A DNA stretch of 64,000 bases from WRGT01 sp964450405 (lineage in GTDB: Bacteria; Spirochaetota; UBA4802; UBA5550), in assembly GCA_964450405.1 (NCBI GenBank), contig CAYVCQ010000001.1, forward strand, positions 62,001 through 126,000, in the 5' to 3' direction. The position numbers were made by a program, and so were the translations under genes. The notes beneath the pieces are model-generated. The model searched no databases. It saw only the letters and a program-made list of their open reading frames with translations, and was not told where the DNA came from. Shown here in pieces: positions 34,728 through 44,260 of the stretch (within the stretch, counting starts at the first letter, position 1; each line of letters begins with the position of its first letter).

Positions 34728-34804
34728 CCCTCCCCTAACCCCTCCCATCAAGGGAGGGGAAAAGCATCATGAAAATCCTTTAATCAAATGAATCACGGTT
34801 CAGA
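34728..34804. repeat. Palindromic CCCTCCC/GGGAGGG element plus family B arm
   Basis: CCCTCCCCTAACCCCTCCC (34728-34747) is answered by GGGAGGGG (34752-34759), forming a strong hairpin like those around 49411 and 55600. It is joined to a family B arm (34765-34804, CATCATGAAAATCCTTTAATC to CACGGTTCAG). Together they fill the gap before the AAA+ ATPase operon. Confidence 0.7.
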
Positions 34805-34933
34805 CAAAATACAGAAACTGAAAACATCTTGAATCAACTTTTTCCACTCACGACAATTTATTCCCTTGAAAAAGTCCTGAATTTTAAGTAAATTAAATTC
34901 CACAATATCTCACCAAATGCAGGAGCTCTATAA

Positions 34934-36517
34934 ATGGAAGAACATAAAATTCTCGGGAAGGTTCCGGAATCTCCCACATCTCCGGGGAAGAGTGTAAAAA
35001 ACAAAAAGTTTGATATTGCCGATCTGTATAACAGCCCGATTAAGGGTGATGAGCCTTCAGATAGTGCAGATTACGGTCTCGATGAAAAACTCCGCAAAGC
35101 TTATTTCTGGATTGCGAACTATGCAATTATAAATCCCTTCTGCGATATTGAATATAACGAAACTCCGCCCAATGAATATACAATGGGTGACAGCAAGAGC
35201 CGCGTGGTTCTCCCCACGGGGCAGAGCTATACAAGTTTTATTCTTCTGCCGCTGCTGACGCTTGTCACAAGAAAAAAATGTCTGCTGGTTGGAGGACCGG
35301 GGCGCGGCAAGACTTCAAGTGCTGTGATTATGGGACTCCTTGCCGGTTACTCCATGCATGATATTCAGCGCGCGGTGCAGCATGGCCAGCCGCAGATGAC
35401 CGTGTCCGATCTGCTGGGGAATCCTCTCCCTTCGGATATGGTGAGCGCAAAGAGTATGGATGAGATCAGGATTGCCTGGCGAAAATGGCTCGGCATGAGA
35501 GTGAAAATTATTGATGAATACAATCGTATCCCCACAAGGACACAGTCGGCGCTGCTGAACGTTATGAGCGAAAATTACGCCGAGCTTCTTGATCAGGTCT
35601 TCGAGTGCCCCGATGCGGCATGGTTTCTCACCGCCAATGATGATGCCGGCGGAGGAACATACCAGGTGATTGAAGCTTTAAAAGACCGTATAGATATTGT
35701 GGTGAAAGCTCTTCACTTTAATTCCAGATTTTTAAATCAGCTTCTTGAACGGGTCGAGCAGGGAATAAAACCTGAAGAATCGGTACCGCCGGAGATTATT
35801 TTCAGTGAGGATGAAATCAGCAGAATAAATAAAGAGATTCTGGAGGTTAAAATTCCTCCGCTTTTAATGCGCCGCATTGAATATTTCGCCTCGCAGTTTG
35901 AACTCCTCGAGTCGAGCGGTGAACAGCTTGAATATAAAACCAAGGACAATGCAAAAACCTCCGGGAGCGATATTGCACAGCTCTTAAGAGACGAAACCGG
36001 CAAGGATCAGCTGAAGGATTTATCGTATCAGACTCTTAACGGATTTTCCGTGAGGACTTTTATGACAATTTTAAGCTACATCAAGGCACTGGCATACTTC
36101 AGAGGGAATAAGCAGGCGGAGTTTGAAGATGTGCGGCATATTCTCCCATTTGTTTTGCAGGACAAGCTTGCTCAGAATACAGACTCACCGTTTTTTGAGC
36201 AGCCGGACAATTCAGTTTACAGGCACGATAAAATCAGCTGGATAAGAAAGATTTTTGATCTTTCATGCTCGGAGTTTGACCGTGCGGGACTTGATAAAAA
36301 TGATCCGGCGGGTAAACTCCTTGAACAGTTCCAGGCTGGCCTTGAGGGTGTGACCGAAAAAGACGCCATGCAGATTCTTGTGCAGATAGAGAAAATGATG
36401 TCAGAGATTTCAAAGGGAAGAAAACTCTACGGTCCGCATCTTGATGATATACTTACATTAAAATACCTTCATCAGCGCTACACCGGTTATTTAAGATGGC
36501 TTAAATGGAAGGGATGA
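34934..36517 (+). CDS. MoxR-type AAA+ ATPase, first gene of an uncharacterised five-gene set
   Basis: A 527-residue AAA+ protein. Walker A GGPGRGKTS spans residues 120-128, Walker B IIDEYN 192-197, and a sensor-1-like FLTAND follows. The arrangement fits the MoxR branch, which remodels or activates partner proteins and typically sits beside VWA proteins. The last 250 residues are helical, and longer than in most MoxR proteins. The downstream gene starts inside its stop (ATGA). No close characterised homologue is recognised. Confidence 0.88.
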   Translation: MEEHKILGKVPESPTSPGKSVKNKKFDIADLYNSPIKGDEPSDSADYGLDEKLRKAYFWIANYAIINPFCDIEYNETPPNEYTMGDSKSRVVLPTGQSYTSFILLPLLTLVTRKKCLLVGGPGRGKTSSAVIMGLLAGYSMHDIQRAVQHGQPQMTVSDLLGNPLPSDMVSAKSMDEIRIAWRKWLGMRVKIIDEYNRIPTRTQSALLNVMSENYAELLDQVFECPDAAWFLTANDDAGGGTYQVIEALKDRIDIVVKALHFNSRFLNQLLERVEQGIKPEESVPPEIIFSEDEISRINKEILEVKIPPLLMRRIEYFASQFELLESSGEQLEYKTKDNAKTSGSDIAQLLRDETGKDQLKDLSYQTLNGFSVRTFMTILSYIKALAYFRGNKQAEFEDVRHILPFVLQDKLAQNTDSPFFEQPDNSVYRHDKISWIRKIFDLSCSEFDRAGLDKNDPAGKLLEQFQAGLEGVTEKDAMQILVQIEKMMSEISKGRKLYGPHLDDILTLKYLHQRYTGYLRWLKWKG

Positions 36518-37521
36518 TTAATCCGGAGTTTGTAAAAGCTCTCGAAAGAAACCGCGGGCAGATAAATGCCGCCTTTGAATTTAACAATTCAGGTGACAGC
36601 CATGTGGAGTCATCGGAGATTTTCTCTGCACTTGCCAGGGTGATGGTTCCGTTATTCGATAAACAATTAACAGTTACCGATAATAATGTTGTCTCGATAT
36701 TTAAAGGCTTACTTAAACTTCTTTCAAAAAGATTAATCGGAAACAGCAGCAGAGATAAAGAACTGGAGAATAACTTCTATAGAATCATCGATAAACATAA
36801 TTCTCTGCTGTCAGAACATGGAGGGAGTTTTCTTTTAGAGGTCTTCAACGCCCTGCTGAATTTAAAAGAAAAGAAACTTTCCTCTGCCGGAAGATGGAGT
36901 GAAATTATTTCGGATCTCCCTGTTGAAATCGACCGGGATACATTCCGTAAATGCGGATTTATCGCAGCATGGATCTGCGGAGCTGCAAGTGCCCGGGAAA
37001 CAGCGGCAGAAATAATTCTGTCTGTCGATCCGGAGATTATCAGACTGATTTTTTCTATAGAAACATTTAACAATAAAAAACCGGAAGACTTATCTGGAAT
37101 AATAAATAAAAATCCATGGAGTAACCCGGTTTCTTTTCTTATAGATAAACATGAAATATCACCAGTTTTTAAAACAGCCGGGGGATTTACTGGATACGGA
37201 TATGTTTTTCGTAGAGTACCCGCGGTATCGGCCATTCACGATATTTTTTATGCCACTGACGGAACCGATGTTTTCAGGATATATGCAGATTTCTACGGAG
37301 TCGAACTTATCCGGGACTCTGCTGTTAAACCGGAGATGATACAGCCGGGGGGAGTTATAAACAGGTTTGTCAAAGGGCGTGACTTCGTCATTGATAAACA
37401 CAGTTACCCTCTCCCCGCCGAATGGAAAAACAATATAACTTCAATTGCATTTAATGCAGATACCGTCATTTGGACACTTGCCGACAGCTACAAGATTTAT
37501 ATCGCCGGTGTAAGAGGTTAA
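36514..37521 (+). CDS. Uncharacterised protein of the MoxR-VWA set, about 335 aa
   Basis: Family not recognised. The N-terminal two thirds look helical (FSALARVMVPLFDKQL, GGSFLLEVFNALLNLKE, FIAAWICGAASARETAAE). The C-terminal third is beta-rich (GYGYVFRRVPAV, DVFRIYADFYGVELI, NITSIAFNADTVIWTL). There is no signal peptide. The ATG at 36514 overlaps the ATPase stop; an ATG at 36505 is possible and adds three residues. Tight coupling to the MoxR gene suggests a partner or substrate adaptor (inference). Confidence 0.78.
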   Translation: MINPEFVKALERNRGQINAAFEFNNSGDSHVESSEIFSALARVMVPLFDKQLTVTDNNVVSIFKGLLKLLSKRLIGNSSRDKELENNFYRIIDKHNSLLSEHGGSFLLEVFNALLNLKEKKLSSAGRWSEIISDLPVEIDRDTFRKCGFIAAWICGAASARETAAEIILSVDPEIIRLIFSIETFNNKKPEDLSGIINKNPWSNPVSFLIDKHEISPVFKTAGGFTGYGYVFRRVPAVSAIHDIFYATDGTDVFRIYADFYGVELIRDSAVKPEMIQPGGVINRFVKGRDFVIDKHSYPLPAEWKNNITSIAFNADTVIWTLADSYKIYIAGVRG

Positions 37522-37552
37522 TATGACCATAGAAAAATATTATACCCCGTCC

Positions 37553-37603
37553 CTTCGACAAGCTCAGGGAGACATATATGTTGTCATGCTGAGCCTGTCG
37601 AAG
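37553..37603. repeat. CTTCGACA...TGTCGAAG palindrome
   Basis: CTTCGACAAGCTCAG (37553-37567) and CTGAGCCTGTCGAAG (37589-37603) are inverted repeats. This sequence type is a widespread intergenic palindrome in many bacterial genomes. It lies in the 150-bp gap between the second and third genes of the MoxR-VWA set and could form a hairpin in their mRNA. Confidence 0.75.
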
Positions 37604-37671
37604 CATACTGAAACATTGTATTTCCCGGCCGCAGCTGTGACAAAAATAAATTCCATTGAAGATTCTTCAAA

Positions 37672-39375
37672 ATGACAGATATAATAAATAAAAATGAAAG
37701 TCTTAAAGACCGGTGGCTTGCCAGATGGGATGAAGCTGTAAAACTCTGGAGCCCCTATGTACAGCTCCGCACCCCGGTATTCTGCGAATCAGAACGGGAT
37801 GAATCCATAGAGGGGCTCACCGGTTCCTTCGCGATGATAAGACTTACAGATTTCAGTGTTGTCATATCCCTGAGGCAGATCCATAATCTTCAGCTTGATG
37901 ATTATGCCATTGAAATTCTTGCCCACGAAGCGGGTCATCATGTTTACTGCCCAGCTGATCTTACAGATTCGGCGAGAATGATTGCACGGATTCAGAGAGC
38001 GATACATGGACATGAAAGCAAGGCTCCGATGATAGGAAATTTATACGGCGATCTTCTGATTAACGATAAGCTGTTCAGGGAGAACGGGCTCAGGATGGAT
38101 AAAGTCTACATGGCTGTAAAGGCTGAGACCGCTGATAAATTCTGGGATTTCTACATGCGTACATACGAACTGCTCTGGTCTCTTCCGCGGCAGACTCTGA
38201 CATTTTCAAAAGTTGAAGATGAAACAGAGGGTGACGCAATTCTCGCAGCAAGAGTAGTGCGGAATTTTGCAAGACACTGGCTGGACGGTGCCGCTGAGTT
38301 TGCATCAATATGTTACCGTTACCTTCTTGAATCATCCGGTCCATCTGAATATGTGAGTTCATGGATGGATGCAGTAGAACCTGGCGACGGCACTACAATA
38401 CCCGCCGGAATAACAGAGATTGAAGATAGTGAACTTTCCGGCAAGGATGCTGAAGCCATAAGAAAACTTAAAGAATCCGGCATACCATCGGGATCGCAAA
38501 GCAGACCCGGTAAAAGCTACAGGGAACCATTTGAATACGGACAGATTTTACGCGCAATAGGGATTAACATGAGTGATGAGGAAATTGCCGTGAGATACTA
38601 CACCGAGCGGGCTATTCCATATCTTATCCCGTTTCCATCTGTAAAGCAGCCTGATTCTAAAGAACCGAATCCTGAAGGTGTCACCGAGTGGGATATAAGC
38701 TCTCCCTTTGAGGATTTGAGTATGTTCGATTCACTTCTTCGAAGTCCCGTGCTTATTCCGGGATACACAACTGTCGAGAGAGTAACAGGGACATCGCCCG
38801 GCGGGGAGCCGTCCCGTGAGCCCTTTGATCTGGACATATATGTCGATTCAAGCGGATCCATGCCCGACCCGAGGGTAAATATCTCATACCTGACTTTAGC
38901 CGGAGCGATAATCTGTCTTTCGGCACTCAGATCGGGCTCAAAGGTGCAGGCAACGCTGTGGAGTGATACAAACCAGTTTTATACAACAAAGGGTTTTGTC
39001 CGTGATAAAATGGAGATAATGAAAATACTCACCGGTTTCTTTGGCGGAGGAACCGCCTTTCCGATACATATTTTAAGAGATACATATCTTGACAGGAAAG
39101 CATCTGCCAGGAAAACCCACATACTTGTTATCTCCGATGAAGGAGTAACAACGATGTTCGATAAAGATGAAAAAGGAAACAGCGGATTTGAAATTGCAAA
39201 AACATCGCTGTTAAAATGCGGAGGCGGAGGAACTTTTGCTCTTAATATTTATTCTATGGATAATGAACTGAATAGGGCTGAAAAGATGGGATGGAATATT
39301 TACCCGGTTACAAACTGGGATGACCTGATAGAATTCAGCAAAGATTTTGTTAAAAAGCATTACGAGGTTAAGTAG
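37672..39375 (+). CDS. HExxH metallopeptidase-like domain fused to a VWA domain
   Basis: A 567-residue protein with two modules. The N-terminal part holds HEAGHH (residues 85-90), a zinc-protease motif. The C-terminal part is a von Willebrand A domain with MIDAS DSSGS (residues 392-396) and a following Thr-Ala region (GGGTAFP). The architecture resembles the DUF2201 metallopeptidase-VWA proteins that pair with MoxR ATPases. The HExxH could be catalytic or only structural. The gene is cotranscribed with the MoxR gene upstream and the 202-aa gene, whose ATG touches its stop. Confidence 0.85.
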   Translation: MTDIINKNESLKDRWLARWDEAVKLWSPYVQLRTPVFCESERDESIEGLTGSFAMIRLTDFSVVISLRQIHNLQLDDYAIEILAHEAGHHVYCPADLTDSARMIARIQRAIHGHESKAPMIGNLYGDLLINDKLFRENGLRMDKVYMAVKAETADKFWDFYMRTYELLWSLPRQTLTFSKVEDETEGDAILAARVVRNFARHWLDGAAEFASICYRYLLESSGPSEYVSSWMDAVEPGDGTTIPAGITEIEDSELSGKDAEAIRKLKESGIPSGSQSRPGKSYREPFEYGQILRAIGINMSDEEIAVRYYTERAIPYLIPFPSVKQPDSKEPNPEGVTEWDISSPFEDLSMFDSLLRSPVLIPGYTTVERVTGTSPGGEPSREPFDLDIYVDSSGSMPDPRVNISYLTLAGAIICLSALRSGSKVQATLWSDTNQFYTTKGFVRDKMEIMKILTGFFGGGTAFPIHILRDTYLDRKASARKTHILVISDEGVTTMFDKDEKGNSGFEIAKTSLLKCGGGGTFALNIYSMDNELNRAEKMGWNIYPVTNWDDLIEFSKDFVKKHYEVK

Positions 39376-39984
39376 ATGAAAAAGTCCGGTCCGCCGCTTG
39401 AAGCATTGATAGATCGTCTTATTGCAATACCTGAGGAATTTACCGGTACAAAAAAAAAGACCGGTAATTTAGTGGATAAAATAAATATCCCTGCAATTGT
39501 AAATGATTTATTAATGGACAATGGCGGAACCCCCCTTAGCGATGAGGAAATTTCACTCTACTTTCCTGCAAAAAAAGATTTAAAAAATGAAAATAATATT
39601 TACCCTGAACTGGTTTCTATACTCTGCTATATTTTTGAAGACAGATTCTTTACTGAGAACAAAGACTCTTCTGAACTGATAAAGTCTTTTCTTCTATCAC
39701 CGCAGCTGATTGAACTTTCCAAGACAGTTGAAAAAGCTTATGAGTTTATCAGCGACCCCGACCGCAGGGAGGAGATCTGCAGAATGGCTCTTGACGCTCT
39801 TAATTACTATCCGTATGGGGAAAATGAAAAAAACGCAAAGGATCGCCTCCTTACACTGGACTCTGTTGAAAGAAAAAAAATTCTTAAAAAAACTCTTGAA
39901 GCGCAAGCAAGAGCCAAGGAACTCCGGGAAGCGATGTTGAGAAAAGAAGCTGAAGAGGCTGCATCGAAAATGTCAAGAGAGTAA
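39376..39984 (+). CDS. Uncharacterised helical protein of the MoxR-VWA set, 202 aa
   Basis: Family not recognised. It is almost entirely helical and highly charged. The C-terminal 45 residues (from VERKKILKKTLEAQARAKEL) form a likely long helix or coiled coil. It has no signal peptide or membrane helix. Its ATG is adjacent to the stop of the VWA gene, with GAGG just inside that gene, so the two are translationally coupled. It may act as a binding partner of the VWA protein (inference). Confidence 0.75.
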   Translation: MKKSGPPLEALIDRLIAIPEEFTGTKKKTGNLVDKINIPAIVNDLLMDNGGTPLSDEEISLYFPAKKDLKNENNIYPELVSILCYIFEDRFFTENKDSSELIKSFLLSPQLIELSKTVEKAYEFISDPDRREEICRMALDALNYYPYGENEKNAKDRLLTLDSVERKKILKKTLEAQARAKELREAMLRKEAEEAASKMSRE

Positions 39985-40002
39985 TTTCAAGGGAGTAAAC
40001 AG

Positions 40003-41388
40003 ATGGAATATTCAAGGATACCGGAATCATTAAAAACACGGATTCCTCTCTTAAAAGATGAGTGGATGGAACTATACACTAAAATGTCCGAGCATCCCCA
40101 TGCTCCGCAGTGGAATACCGAGTGCGGCGACAGATTGACCGCTGATGATATGCTCTTTGTCCGGAACTTTGCCGATGATCTGAAAAATAAAAGAGAACCA
40201 TTCCGGCAGACTCCGCCTGATTCGATTGCACACTGGACAGAAAATATCAGAAAGACAACTCAATGGTTCCGGAATAAAATCAACTCTGACAATATAAAAG
40301 AAACATGGCAGAACATCTCACCAATGACTAGACAGGATATGCAGAGCAGCCTTGAACTCATTGTACCGGAGGATGCCGACTTAAAACGTCTCGTGGTAAA
40401 TCCAACTTCCGGAACAACCGGTCATCCGATACCGGCACCGAACCATCCGCGTGCAGTTGGATGCTATGACCCCCTGATACAGTACGCACTTGAAAGACAT
40501 GGAGTGAAAGAGATCTATAACAGCGGAAAAGTCGCTGCATTACAGATCTGTTCCCAGAAGAAAACGATAACCTACCGCACCGTGCACTCATACCTTGACG
40601 GGGCAGGATTTGCGAAGGTTAACCTCTCGCCGGAAAACTGGAAGTCCCCCGGAAGTGCAGAAATTTACATAAACGATATGAGCCCCGTATTTCTATCGGG
40701 AGATCCATTCTCTTTTATGGAGTATATGCGACTGGGAATATCATACAAACCGAAAGCTGTCCTCACAACGGCGCTAGCTCTCTCAAAGACTCTCCGCAAA
40801 GAGATGGAGGCATACTTTGACTGCCCGATAGTTGACATCTACTCGCTGAACGAAACAGGACCGGTTGCCTACAGCTGCCCGGCTGATTTATCGCAGTTTC
40901 ACATTCTTCCGCACGATCTTTTTGTCGAGATACTCGACTATGAGGGCAAACAGCTTCCGGAAGGTGACTCGGGAGCGATTGCTGTTACCGGCGGAAGGAA
41001 TCCATACCTGCCGCTGCTGAGATATCTCACAGGCGACAATGCATCAATCAGTTATACAAAATGCAGCTGCGGAGAGATAACTCCGGCGTTACGGGGACTG
41101 CAGGGAAGAGAGATGGTTCTATACCGCACTCCATCTGGAAAAACAGTAAACTCAATCGATATCGCGGGGATTACAAGAGGGTATCCGGTTTACTTTTTTA
41201 AATTTACTCAGCGAAAAGATTTCAGATGCAGTTTGAGTTTATCCGCCGGAAGTGACCTCTCACAAAACAGGGAGAATGAATTGAAAACTAAAATCACCCG
41301 GCTCTTCAGCAATGAGATTGAAATTATAATTGACAGAGATCTGAACAATGGAGATGGAAAAAATGTGCCGTTTGTTTCGGAGTTATAA
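40003..41388 (+). CDS. PaaK/CapK-like adenylate-forming enzyme of the MoxR-VWA set
   Basis: A 461-residue ANL-type enzyme. The AMP-binding P-loop reads NPTSGTTGHPIPAPNHP (about residue 135), followed by SLNETGPVAYSCP and LLRYLTGDNA. It resembles phenylacetate-CoA ligase and CapK relatives, which activate an acid as acyl-AMP. The substrate is unknown. The N-terminal 80 residues are helical and not typical. It is the last gene of the run that starts with the MoxR ATPase, with 18 bp to the previous stop. Adenylation enzymes are not usual partners of MoxR-VWA proteins. Confidence 0.82.
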   Translation: MEYSRIPESLKTRIPLLKDEWMELYTKMSEHPHAPQWNTECGDRLTADDMLFVRNFADDLKNKREPFRQTPPDSIAHWTENIRKTTQWFRNKINSDNIKETWQNISPMTRQDMQSSLELIVPEDADLKRLVVNPTSGTTGHPIPAPNHPRAVGCYDPLIQYALERHGVKEIYNSGKVAALQICSQKKTITYRTVHSYLDGAGFAKVNLSPENWKSPGSAEIYINDMSPVFLSGDPFSFMEYMRLGISYKPKAVLTTALALSKTLRKEMEAYFDCPIVDIYSLNETGPVAYSCPADLSQFHILPHDLFVEILDYEGKQLPEGDSGAIAVTGGRNPYLPLLRYLTGDNASISYTKCSCGEITPALRGLQGREMVLYRTPSGKTVNSIDIAGITRGYPVYFFKFTQRKDFRCSLSLSAGSDLSQNRENELKTKITRLFSNEIEIIIDRDLNNGDGKNVPFVSEL

Positions 41389-41472
41389 TAATTCTTTACT
41401 GCTTGCAGTTAACATTGTATCAAACCATGACTCAGGCAGGAGCTTTCCCAAAAGTCTGATATTTCCGCACTT

Positions 41473-41575
41473 GTCATTCCGGTTTTGCAGCATCCATTCT
41501 TGCAAATACCGGAATCTCCTGATGGAATCAGTGGTATGAGATTCCGGCATTCCGTTTCACTACAGCCGGAATGAC
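41473..41575. repeat. Dispersed inverted repeat, family A copy 2
   Basis: A 103-bp element that matches 23095-23203 at both ends (GTCATTCCGGTTTTGC ... CCGGAATGAC) and in the inner TGCAAATACCGGAATC block. It ends the intergenic gap between the adenylate-forming enzyme and pnuC. Confidence 0.8.
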
Positions 41576-41647
41576 AGCGAGCGGACTTTTGTGGCAACCG
41601 ATGTTTGATAAACAGTTTTTAAAATACTAGCAAACACAGGAGCATCA

Positions 41648-42316
41648 ATGAACTTTTTCAATATAAATTTTATTCTTTTTACACTTGCCGGATACCCGGT
41701 TAGCGCCGTTGAATTGATTGGTACAATTTCCGGATTTCTCTGCGTTATATACTGCGCCAGGGGTGCAATCATTTCATGGCCTCTGGGAATTGTGAATGCT
41801 GTTTTTTTCTTTATACTCTTCTACCAGACGCGCCTCTACCCCGACATGTTTCTTCAGATTTATTTTTTTATCACATCTATCTTCGGCTGGTGGAGATGGG
41901 CGAATCCTAAAACTGTTTTTGAAGCTGACAGCCGTAATGAGCTTAAAGTTTCAAACCTGAGTCCCGCCGCCTTTACGGCACTATGTGCAGCTACGATTGC
42001 AGTATCAGCATTATCCGGATATTTTATATCGGGGATACATCAGGCACTCCCTGTTATCTTTCCGGAACCTTCATCGTTCCCATATGCCAACAGTTTTGTC
42101 GCGGTTCTGAGCATCACAGCACAGATACTACTCTCGCTGAAAAAAAGAGAGAACTGGATACTATGGATTATTACAGACATTACAGCATCGGTAATCTATT
42201 TCAAAAAAGGGATATATCTTGTGGGGATTGAGTACGTCATCTTTGGAATTATCGCCTCAGCCGGATTTTGGAACTGGAGGAGAATCTTCAGCAGTTATAA
42301 ACTGGAGGAGGCTTAA
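41648..42316 (+). CDS. pnuC: Nicotinamide riboside transporter PnuC
   Basis: A 222-residue membrane protein of the PnuC family with about seven helices. GTISGFLCVIYCARGAIISW, NAVFFFILFYQTRLYPDM and FFITSIFGWWRWANP carry the family's aromatic substrate-stacking motifs. It imports nicotinamide riboside, which the downstream NadR phosphorylates, so the pair forms a salvage path to NAD. CAGGAG precedes the ATG. The nadR ATG begins one base after its stop. Confidence 0.94.
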   Translation: MNFFNINFILFTLAGYPVSAVELIGTISGFLCVIYCARGAIISWPLGIVNAVFFFILFYQTRLYPDMFLQIYFFITSIFGWWRWANPKTVFEADSRNELKVSNLSPAAFTALCAATIAVSALSGYFISGIHQALPVIFPEPSSFPYANSFVAVLSITAQILLSLKKRENWILWIITDITASVIYFKKGIYLVGIEYVIFGIIASAGFWNWRRIFSSYKLEEA

Positions 42317-42317
42317 A

Positions 42318-43307
42318 ATGAAACAGGGACTTGTAATAGGAAAATTTCTCCCGCTGCACAGGGGACATGAAGCTCTTATAAGATTTGCCGCAACACAGTG
42401 TGATGAACTTATAGTTCTTCTTGGAGTAAAGAAAGAAGAACCGGTCTCCGGTCACCTGAGACTTAAATGGCTATGGGAAACTTTCAGAGATGAGCCATCG
42501 ATTCATATAGAATACACCGATGATGAACTTCCCGACTCTCCGGTTTCATCAAGGGATGTGTCGAAGGTCTGGGCCGATTATCTTGCCGACAGGTTTCCGG
42601 CGGTACGCCTTATTGTAAGCTCGGAGGAGTACGGTGAATTTTTAGCTGAGTATATGAGTATTGAGCATAGATACTTTGATGCAGAGAGAAAAGAGTTTCC
42701 CGTTTCGGGTACCGTTATACGCGAGTCACCTCACCGTTACTGGGAGTTTATTGCTGAATCTGCGAGGGAACATTATGTAAAAAAAATATGCATCTTCGGC
42801 CCTGAGAGTACCGGAAAGAGTATACTCACGCAAAGACTTGCAGAGTATTACAACACGGTCTATGTGCCGGAAGTGGCGAGAGACATGATTGATAAAGCCG
42901 GCGGAGATGTTACAATTGATCTTATTGAAAAGATCGGTCCGGCGCACGGCAATGCAATACTGCAGAAACTCCCGGCGGCAAACCGTTTTCTTTTTGTAGA
43001 CACCGACATTGAAATAACTCGGCTTTTTTCTAATCATTATTTTCAGGCTACACCGGAGTTCCCGCTCTGGATAGAATCGGCGAACAAATTTGATCTCTAT
43101 ATATTTCCCGATACAGATGCTCCCTATGTCGAAGATCCTCAACGGGATTCCGAACATATGCGGGAAATTTTCAGAGAGAGACTACTCTCAGTTCTGGATA
43201 AAAAAAATGCAGAGTATGTTATCGTTGATGGGAACTGGGACGAAAGATTCCGTAAAGCGATCATGGCCATCGAGGAGAGATGGCCGGTGAAGCGGGATTC
43301 TAATTAA
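42318..43307 (+). CDS. nadR: NMN adenylyltransferase / ribosylnicotinamide kinase NadR
   Basis: A 329-residue bifunctional enzyme. The N-terminal nucleotidyltransferase has GKFLPLHRGHEALI (residues 7-20). The C-terminal kinase has the P-loop IFGPESTGKS and FVDTDIEITRLF. It lacks the N-terminal helix-turn-helix repressor domain of the enterobacterial protein, so it is purely metabolic. The start at 42318 follows GGAGGAGG; a longer frame from 42219 overlaps pnuC and lacks such a site. The 3' end is duplicated about 0.9 kb downstream. Confidence 0.94.
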   Translation: MKQGLVIGKFLPLHRGHEALIRFAATQCDELIVLLGVKKEEPVSGHLRLKWLWETFRDEPSIHIEYTDDELPDSPVSSRDVSKVWADYLADRFPAVRLIVSSEEYGEFLAEYMSIEHRYFDAERKEFPVSGTVIRESPHRYWEFIAESAREHYVKKICIFGPESTGKSILTQRLAEYYNTVYVPEVARDMIDKAGGDVTIDLIEKIGPAHGNAILQKLPAANRFLFVDTDIEITRLFSNHYFQATPEFPLWIESANKFDLYIFPDTDAPYVEDPQRDSEHMREIFRERLLSVLDKKNAEYVIVDGNWDERFRKAIMAIEERWPVKRDSN

Positions 43308-43339
43308 ATAAAACGTTTACTAATTATCAATTATTCTAT

Positions 43340-43978
43340 TTAAAAAGAACGTACAGCCCGTACCGAATTATTAGATGTCTTAATACCGTTCGTCTGATTA
43401 CCAATCCCAAAGCCCTGATCCCACGCATTATTTGGATTGGCAATGTCCTCAGATGAACTCCAATAGTAGCCGGTAGTAAACCCTCCAATACCGTTAGCAC
43501 CGAGGTTAACCCATATCTCATTGAGTTCATCTTTTGATGGAAGGAACCAGTCGCTCTTATTCCCTCCATGATAATCTCTGCATATTTTCGCGGCACTTGC
43601 CCCGCCGCTATTCTGGAATATTATTGCATCTGTGTTTGAAGATCCCATGCCAATCCCGGCTGGCAAAGCACTCACTCCGTTTGCAAATGCGCTGATATTC
43701 GTACTAAATGTTTGTGACACTGACAGATCCAATGTGGCCACTTCCAGTCCATGCAGCCCCCCACTCGTAACATAAAACACAATCCCGCCGCCGGGACCAG
43801 TATCTCCTATTTCCAATTTGTTCTGTGCAACCGAATACATATCCTCCCGTTCACAGGAGAAAAGTAAAAACAACGATGCAAATATCATCAGCGGGATTAA
43901 TCTGCTGAAATAAATTTTTGATCTTCGGGGAGTTTTTGAAGATAAAGTTAAAAATATATTAAATTCTGAACTTTTCAT
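43340..43978 (-). CDS. DUF1566-type lipoprotein (duplicate 1)
   Basis: An about 210-residue lipoprotein. A long n-region (with PRRSKIYFSRLIP) and the lipobox LLFSC precede EREDMYS. The DUF1566 domain follows, with DTGPGGGIVFYV, the SDWFLPSKDELNEIW motif and YYWSSSED. These domains are frequent in spirochaete surface proteins; the function is unknown. The start is set at ATG 43978 because the paralogue at 44261-44905 starts at the same aligned position after a GGAAGG site. It is convergent with nadR. Confidence 0.82.
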   Translation of the reverse strand: MKSSEFNIFLTLSSKTPRRSKIYFSRLIPLMIFASLFLLFSCEREDMYSVAQNKLEIGDTGPGGGIVFYVTSGGLHGLEVATLDLSVSQTFSTNISAFANGVSALPAGIGMGSSNTDAIIFQNSGGASAAKICRDYHGGNKSDWFLPSKDELNEIWVNLGANGIGGFTTGYYWSSSEDIANPNNAWDQGFGIGNQTNGIKTSNNSVRAVRSF

Positions 43979-44069
43979 GAAATTACCGTCCATACTTAAC
44001 ACTTATCATATTAGAATAACAAAAATCATTTTTTTTGTCAATATTGATTTTGTTAATTTATGGCATAAA

Positions 44070-44227
44070 GAGATTCCAAACATTTGTGTTAAGCTTTCAG
44101 AGAGAGGCTTCTTTTAGTACTGGATAAAAAAAATGCGGAGTATGTTATCGTTGATGGAGAGTGGGACGAAAGATTCAGTATATCGATAACGGCCATCGAG
44201 GTGAGATGGCCCGTGAAACACAATTAG
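44070..44227 (+). pseudogene. Duplicated 3' fragment of nadR
   Basis: From GATTCCAAACATTTG onwards this stretch aligns with the last 160 bp of nadR (43147-43307), including ATGTTATCGTTGATGG and ATAAAAAAAATGC. It is diverged, has no intact frame and begins in the middle of the nadR kinase domain. It lies between the two DUF1566 genes and marks the junction of a tandem duplication that covered the nadR end plus the lipoprotein gene. Confidence 0.85.
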
Positions 44228-44260
44228 CAGCTTTAATTAACGAATAATATTATATAAAAA

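Noticed and set aside
42219..42317. A longer nadR start inside pnuC
   Set aside because: The extra 33 residues are out-of-frame pnuC sequence, and the strong GGAGGAGG site lies just before 42318.
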